Shown: in pieces, positions 10,728-15,031 of the stretch
Position numbering within the stretch: the stretch's first letter is position 1
Layout: every line of letters starts with the position of its first letter
Origin: Parachlorella kessleri
Taxonomy: Eukaryota; Chlorophyta; Trebouxiophyceae; Chlorellales; Chlorellaceae
Assembly (NCBI GenBank): GCA_001598975.1
Contig: BBXU01000357.1
Span: forward strand, 1 to 15,031
Length of the DNA: 15,031 bases
Direction of reading: 5' to 3'
Made by a program: the position numbers and the translations under genes
The notes under the pieces: generated by a model
What the model saw: only the letters and a program-made list of their open reading frames with translations
Database searches by the model: none
Told to the model about the DNA's origin: nothing

Positions 10728-11958
10728 ATGAAGCCAGTGTTGCAACGCAGCTGCCGTTCGGCGAGGTTGGAGGGTGTAGCTCGCCTGCCTCGGCCCGCGA
10801 GGGGCCTTGGCGCTTCAGCCGGGCGGGCGGGCGTGCCTCCCCCCACTAGGAAAGCTATAGTTGGCAGCGCCTCCGCGAAGGACTTGCTGCAAGCTGCACA
10901 GGTGTGTCGGCGCAACTCAACCTGGTTGAGTCATGAAACTGGCCGTCGCAGCTGCGTCCAACGTGCCCTTGCTCGACCGTGCAGAAGCATGTGAACGGCC
11001 TTGTTGAGTCGCTGGGGTTCCACACGCCCGGCGAGGCCGTGCAAGCCGCGTTGACGGCCACGGGCGAGTTTTGTCAGGTGGGTGTGTGGCTGGCTCTGCT
11101 TGGTTGTCAACTTTTGCTAACTGGCCTGATCTGGTATCCACTGGTTGCCCAGCTGATCATAGCTGATTGTAGCCCTCCCTATGCTTTCTGCAGCGGCTGC
11201 TCCGCCAGGTGTGGCTGGGTGCCTTGGCACTCTATGCCTCCGCCGCCATCGTTGAGCAGCAGGCAGCGGCCGCGGCCGCCGCGGCAGCAGCAGCAGCCGA
11301 GCGCGACTTGCTGCTCCTGCGGCCGAGTCCGCTGGGCTTTGTGGCCGCGGCCACGACAGGCGCGGTTGAACGCTTGCGCCACACGCTGTGCGACGCCAGC
11401 TGCAGCTTGGAAACCAAGTGGGGCGCAATGGAGGCGACCGTTGGCAGCACCATGTCGTCTTTGTTCACTGCAGCAGCCAAGTCGGCGGAGGCCTTGAACA
11501 GCCTGGGACCTCAGGCAGCAGAACCGGCTCCCTCCAAGGCATGGCACGAGCAGGCTACCAAGGAGGTGTTGCAGCATGAGGAACTCTTGTACCAGCAGGT
11601 CTTTGCGCAGGTGAGGAATGATTGCCTTGGCACTGCCAACTTGGCCTTCCCGGGGGCAACTGCTTGCAGTGGTGAAGCTTGGCACAGTTTAGGGGACGGC
11701 TGAGACCAGGCAGTTTGACCGTGGCTGAGGCCACTTGCCTTCCCAGTGGTGTCAAGATGGCAAACCATCGCGGCCTATTGGACCATGAAGTTCAGATTCG
11801 CTGAGCTGTCACAATTGCTGGCAGCAGATATACCCTTGTATAGGCATGCAGCTGGTGGGTTTCTGTTGTGACAGCACATCTGGTGACTGCCACTGCAGGT
11901 CTATGGCGAGCTTTGCAGCAAGGATAATCGCCAGATCAGCTATAGTGCCGGCTACTAG
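10728..11958 (+). CDS. Unknown 247-residue protein with possible organelle-targeting N-terminus (4 exons)
   Basis: Exons 10728-10901, 10985-11077, 11194-11610 and 11899-11958 all join at phase 0 through GT-AG introns of 83, 116 and 288 nt; the stop is TAG at 11956-11958. Every exon is a multiple of three (58, 31, 139 and 19 codons plus stop). Residues 1-50 are rich in Arg, Ala, Gly and Ser with few acidic residues (MKPVLQRSCRSARLEGVARL), as in chloroplast or mitochondrial transit peptides. Residues about 94-109 are hydrophobic (VWLGALALYASAAIV) and could be a membrane helix. They run into a 12-Ala tract (113-124). The rest looks helical, with conserved-looking ends FCQRLLRQVW and LLYQQVFAQVYGELCSKD. 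I do not recognise the family. Ala-run length and GC-rich third positions fit the local genome. The last, short exon is the least certain. Confidence 0.7.
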
Positions 11959-12704
11959 GCAGGCAGCGGCCCAGTTCAGCAATGGGCTGGAAAGGTGGTT
12001 GGTTGCTGTGAGCGTGCAACCTCCACGGATTCTGCACTGAATGCGGCTCAGGGATTCGTTGGTTTTGGTCTAGGAGAAGAAAAATGCAAAGTAGGCAGCT
12101 TGACTTTGAACCACCTCCTGCCGCCGACTGGCGGCCAGTACGGCACCCCCTATGTTCACGCTACATACCCCCCGAGTAACGCATCTCAATGGTTGCCCTG
12201 GTTACCTACCGTTTCGCTCCTCTCGGACGTGTGCTGCGCTGTGCCTCTTTGATCTCTTTGTCTCTGCCTTTCATCCCAGCATCTGCGGTCTGCTGGCCGG
12301 GGACACCGGGAGGCACGAGGCCTTCGCGGTGCAGGGTTGACTTTCATTCTTAGATAGTGGTTGCCTTCCGCCAACCACCTCAGCAGCAGCAACTGATTGT
12401 TTGCATGGCTTGTAGCCCTGCCCTGTCGGTATCTGCTCATGACGTGAGGAGTTGGAGCACCGCCAAGCATATGGTTAGGTAGTAGCTTGTCAGGGTAAGC
12501 CACCCGGATACGTTGCCATTGCTATTTTGAATGCATGCCCTCAAACCCTTTGCCAAATACTGCCTATATCCAAACTTGCTGTGCCTGTGTTGGCCTGGTA
12601 GCCAGCGTTCGTACTCGTGGTTGTGTATTGATTGCGCTGTCCCTGCGTGGGTACCTTGATAGCAAGCCTCGATCATTGCCCTGTGCTCTTGATCTGTGCT
12701 TGCA

Positions 12705-12714
12705 TGTAATTACA
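12705..12714. promoter_or_regulatory. TGTAATTACA palindrome, possible two-way poly(A) signal
   Basis: This perfect 10-bp palindrome presents TGTAA on both strands, in the zone between convergent genes. TGTAA is the known green-algal poly(A) signal. It sits about 750 nt after the stop of the unknown plus-strand gene. Whether either gene uses it is inference. Confidence 0.3.
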
Positions 12715-13873
12715 AACGAGAAGGGCCTGATTATGACATCTTATGGGCAGTTCTATATGCTACAACTCTCCGGCTGGTGTTTGAGACCAGCAAACCATCC
12801 ACCTAGCTCATACTTTGCGTACAGCGCCATCCTATTGGTCGCTTTTCACACACTACCAAAAGACTTGCGTCTGAAAGTCGAAGACCACAGTGCAGCCGGG
12901 GACGGCTGGGGTTCTAGGGAGAAAATATGAGACTTGAATGGTAGGAGCCGAGTGAGAACTACTTACACCAAAATACCACACAGCTAGGCATATACAAGCG
13001 TGGAAGTAATCTCGCTCAACCAGGTAGAAAGCTCAGTCATGTACGTGCCTCACATACTGTCTGAATCAGCCAACCTACAGCATACTTTACTTCAGCAATA
13101 CAGCAACTTGGGATACCCTTAGACGTGTCAGCAGCCTTGCAAGCACAGTGAACAGATATACAACCAGGCATCCGTCTCACTCGTACAAATCTCACCTTGT
13201 AAGCTCCTTCCAGGCTATATACAACATGGAAGGTTGCGGGATATCTCTATACATGACAGCCCGCGCAAGTCTGGCTTTGGGACTGAACTGAGGATCAATT
13301 ACCAATGGTGACTAATTATGGTTATAGAGCTGCTTGCAGAATCCACCGCAACAGGTAGGTACAGAACAAAAGTGAAAATTGGTATAGACTACAGCCGAGA
13401 AACATAATATCAGAGGGCCAAAGTGGCCAGGGCACTTGCCTTTGTACAAATGTGTCCAAGAGAGCCGTAGGTCTACACGCCATGCGTTGGCCATGGGCTG
13501 GTTCATTCGGTATTGAGTCTTGTGCATCAAGAGAAGCCACAAGAGGACGCTTTGGACTCATGCCAGCGCCCACAGCTTAGGAGGACTTGGTTCACCCCCG
13601 CCTGGCACATTAGCAGGAGGTGCCCCCAAGTACACGTCATTCAAGGTCACTGCCTGCCTGGAGTGTAAGTCGCTCCCCGCCCCGCGACCAGCGCGCCCGT
13701 ACGCCCAGACAGAGACATTCCCCCAAACTTGCGCAAACTTTGAACGGGGCAGTGGGCCTTGCGGCGGGGCCCCAGGCCAGTCAGCCCAGCCCAGCCAGGC
13801 TTGTCAGTATCAACATACCAAGCCACTGCCGGGCCCGCCACAGCTCCCGGGGCCCGCCCCGTCCCCCTCCACC

Positions 13874-13878
13874 TTACA
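13874..13878 (-). terminator. Candidate TGTAA poly(A) signal of the carotenoid oxygenase gene
   Basis: TGTAA on the minus strand begins 212 nt after the last base of the stop codon at 14090. The distance suits a green-algal 3' untranslated region, and no other TGTAA lies between it and the stop. Confidence 0.45.
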
Positions 13879-14089
13879 TGAGCCCTTCCTGTCCCACCAG
13901 CCGTAGCTCACTCACCCTCACTCAACCCCCCAGCCTCGCACCCCCGCCTGGTGTGCGGCTGCCCCCCGCCCCCCCTGCCGCATCCGGTGTAGCGGCGGGT
14001 CCACACCCACTTGTGGGGCCCAAGCGGGCACAGCGCAGCCCCCCGTGGAAGCCCCCTGTGCGCAGCAGGGCTTCACCTGCCCCTCCCGC

Positions 14090-14311
14090 CTAGGCGGCGG
14101 GCACGAAGCATCCGTGGAAGCCGTTGGGCGCCCCATAGGGCATCACTGCTCTGGCCACCTCCTTGAAAGTCGACCCATCCAGCATCAGGAGCGCGGTACG
14201 TCCATCGGCTTGCATGAGGGTTGACAGTGCCAGTCCCGAGTCCTCGGCCTGGGCACCCGGGCGTGGCACGAAGACAGGCTCCCAGCACACGGCGCCGGGC
14301 TCGTGCCAGGT
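14090..14311 (-). CDS. Carotenoid cleavage oxygenase, last exon only
   Basis: The minus-strand exon starts after a pyrimidine-rich acceptor ending CATGCAG at 14312 and runs 73 codons in phase 0 to TAG at 14092-14090. It encodes the C-terminal signature of the carotenoid oxygenase (CCD/RPE65) family: TWHEPGAVCWEPVFVPRPG, then AEDSG, then a strand pair around TALLMLDGSTFKEVARA, ending GFHGCFVP. The His of GFHG (exon residue 65) matches the fourth of the four Fe(II)-binding histidines. The Glu of AEDSG matches the conserved acidic loop near the metal site, usually EDDG. These enzymes split carotenoids or apocarotenoids at a double bond with O2. The other three iron ligands and the substrate-defining part lie beyond the right edge, so the subfamily cannot be assigned. 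Confidence 0.88.
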   Translation of the reverse strand, partial: TWHEPGAVCWEPVFVPRPGAQAEDSGLALSTLMQADGRTALLMLDGSTFKEVARAVMPYGAPNGFHGCFVPAA

Positions 14312-15031
14312 CTGCATGCGAGGGTGGAAGGAGGAGGTGCGAAGGAGGGTTGGGGATGGTGATGACTTGTGTAAGGGACAAAGGCCGCCCTCCACTCGAT
14401 GAGCCTCCACTAGATGAGTCTCCGGGTTTGCAGGAGGGAGGGGTGAGGTGAGGTGGGGTGGGTGTGCAAGTGCTGACTTGGCAGCGGGGATGCCCAGGAC
14501 ATAGCCAGCTGTGCATAAGCTGGTCGGCATGGCGCCTAACCCTGTCGCCTCTCTTACAAAACCCGATCTGGCCGCGGTCAACCAGTCGGGCCAGGTGACT
14601 GGTGTGCTTCTTGGGTGGGAGGTTACCTCTCGAGCAGTGGTCAACACTGCCTGACAACTTCGAGTGCTCCACACCCAGCTGCGCCCTGCCTGGCACAAAT
14701 GCCTGCATGCCCCTCAAGCGCAGCCGCCCCAACCCACAGCACACTGCTGGGCACCCACCCTGCCCACCCATCTCTCTTTACCATACCCCTGCACCCAGTA
14801 GTTACCATGCTTGCTCAACCAGCGGCCGCGCTCGTAAGCACGCTCCCAGCACCGCAACCTCCAGCACACGCTGCGCTCCCCCCCAGCATCCCTGGCGACC
14901 TCACTCAACCTGAACCCTGTGCCCGTGAAGCGCACACGCCCACCGCACCCCCACCAAATCTCTCTCCATCACACCCCTGCACCCAGCAGGCACCGGGCTG
15001 AACCCTACGCTCACACTGCTAGGCACCCCCC
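14312..15031 (-). other. Presumed intron of the carotenoid oxygenase gene, open at window edge
   Basis: No stretch upstream of the last exon shows the preceding family motifs, so this is read as intron reaching past the window. A possible short exon ending at a GTAAGA donor near 14549 (TPVTWPDWLTAARSGF, phase 0) would fit the phase but does not resemble the family. The intron holds imperfect repeats: a 32-nt motif at 14770-14801 recurs at 14958-14989 (27/32 matching), and a 15-nt CCTCCACT(C/A)GATGAG pair lies near 14391-14420. Confidence 0.45.
14770..14989. repeat. Imperfect dispersed repeat pair in intron
   Basis: The motif ATCTCTCT....CCCCTGCACCCAG at 14770-14801 recurs at 14958-14989, 188 bp apart, with 5 transitions in 32 positions. 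A second pair, ACTGCT(G/A)GGCACCC, lies near 14743 and 15015. These look like decayed minisatellite units. Confidence 0.7.

Larger units (their letters stand above)
11959..14089. other. Long stretch without a supported gene; 3' ends of convergent genes
   Basis: The region between the unknown gene and the oxygenase exon is less GC-rich than the rest up to about 13500, then strongly C-rich. The longest frames (12535-12930 plus; 13520-13906 and 13620-14093 plus, proline-rich) have no recognisable motif, intron logic or start context and are not called. The two flanking genes converge, so both 3' untranslated regions should lie here. Candidate TGTAA signals are at 12705-12709 and 13198-13202 on the plus strand and 13878-13874 on the minus strand. 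Confidence 0.5.

Noticed and set aside
10909..10930. Small inverted repeat CTCAACC-T-GGTTGAG in intron 1 of the unknown gene
   Set aside because: The stem is only 7 bp inside an 83-nt intron; too weak to call a functional RNA structure.
12535..12930. 131-codon plus-strand frame
   Set aside because: No recognisable motif, in a region with weak coding character; probably a chance frame in 3' untranslated or intergenic DNA.
13520..14093. Proline-rich plus-strand frames of 128 and 157 codons
   Set aside because: Composition follows the local C-richness, there is no start or splice logic, and the frame overlaps the stop of the minus-strand oxygenase; more likely its 3' untranslated region.
14549..14618. 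Penultimate exon of the carotenoid oxygenase (TPVTWPDWLTAARSGF before a GTAAGA donor)
   Set aside because: The donor and phase fit, but the peptide does not match the family segment expected before the last exon, so it is more likely intron.

Overview
The window reads as nuclear DNA of a green alga, most likely a core chlorophyte (Chlamydomonadales/Sphaeropleales-like). The genes are split by many short introns (83-564 nt) with clean GT(or GC)-AG ends and TGCAG-type acceptors. Coding DNA is GC-rich and biased to Ala/Gln/Ser/Gly, a minisatellite-like background is present, and a TGTAA motif (the green-algal poly(A) signal) lies just downstream of one stop codon. No bacterial operon logic, Shine-Dalgarno spacing, CRISPR array, insertion sequence or tRNA/rRNA gene was seen. 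The clade is an inference; the eukaryotic, intron-rich gene structure is read directly from phase-consistent splice junctions.

Layout. (1) 1-6657, plus strand: the 3' part of a very large gene. Seven exons join with consistent phases into at least 1776 codons of low-complexity protein with coiled-coil segments and a basic patch. Two neighbouring introns start with GC, not GT. (2) 6658-7680: convergent intergenic region with a 75-bp tandem duplication. (3) 10119-7681, minus strand: a five-exon lipid phosphate phosphatase of the PAP2 superfamily with all three catalytic motifs intact. A 77-bp tandem duplication at its third intron/fourth exon border creates two competing splice acceptors, and a GCACA microsatellite lies in its C-terminal end. 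(4) 10120-10727: a shared head-to-head upstream region. (5) 10728-11958, plus strand: a four-exon, 247-residue protein of unknown function with a basic N-terminus that looks like an organelle-targeting peptide. (6) 11959-14089: a long region with no supportable gene, holding candidate poly(A) signals. (7) 14311-14090, minus strand: the last exon of a carotenoid cleavage oxygenase whose other exons lie beyond the right edge; 14312-15031 is read as its intron.

There is no obvious shared pathway. The phosphatase acts in membrane/storage lipid metabolism and the partial oxygenase in apocarotenoid formation. The phosphatase and the unknown protein could be co-regulated through their shared upstream region, but the sequence alone does not show it. 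The most noteworthy signals are the duplicated splice acceptor/exon start in the phosphatase and the pair of adjacent GC-AG introns in the large gene.
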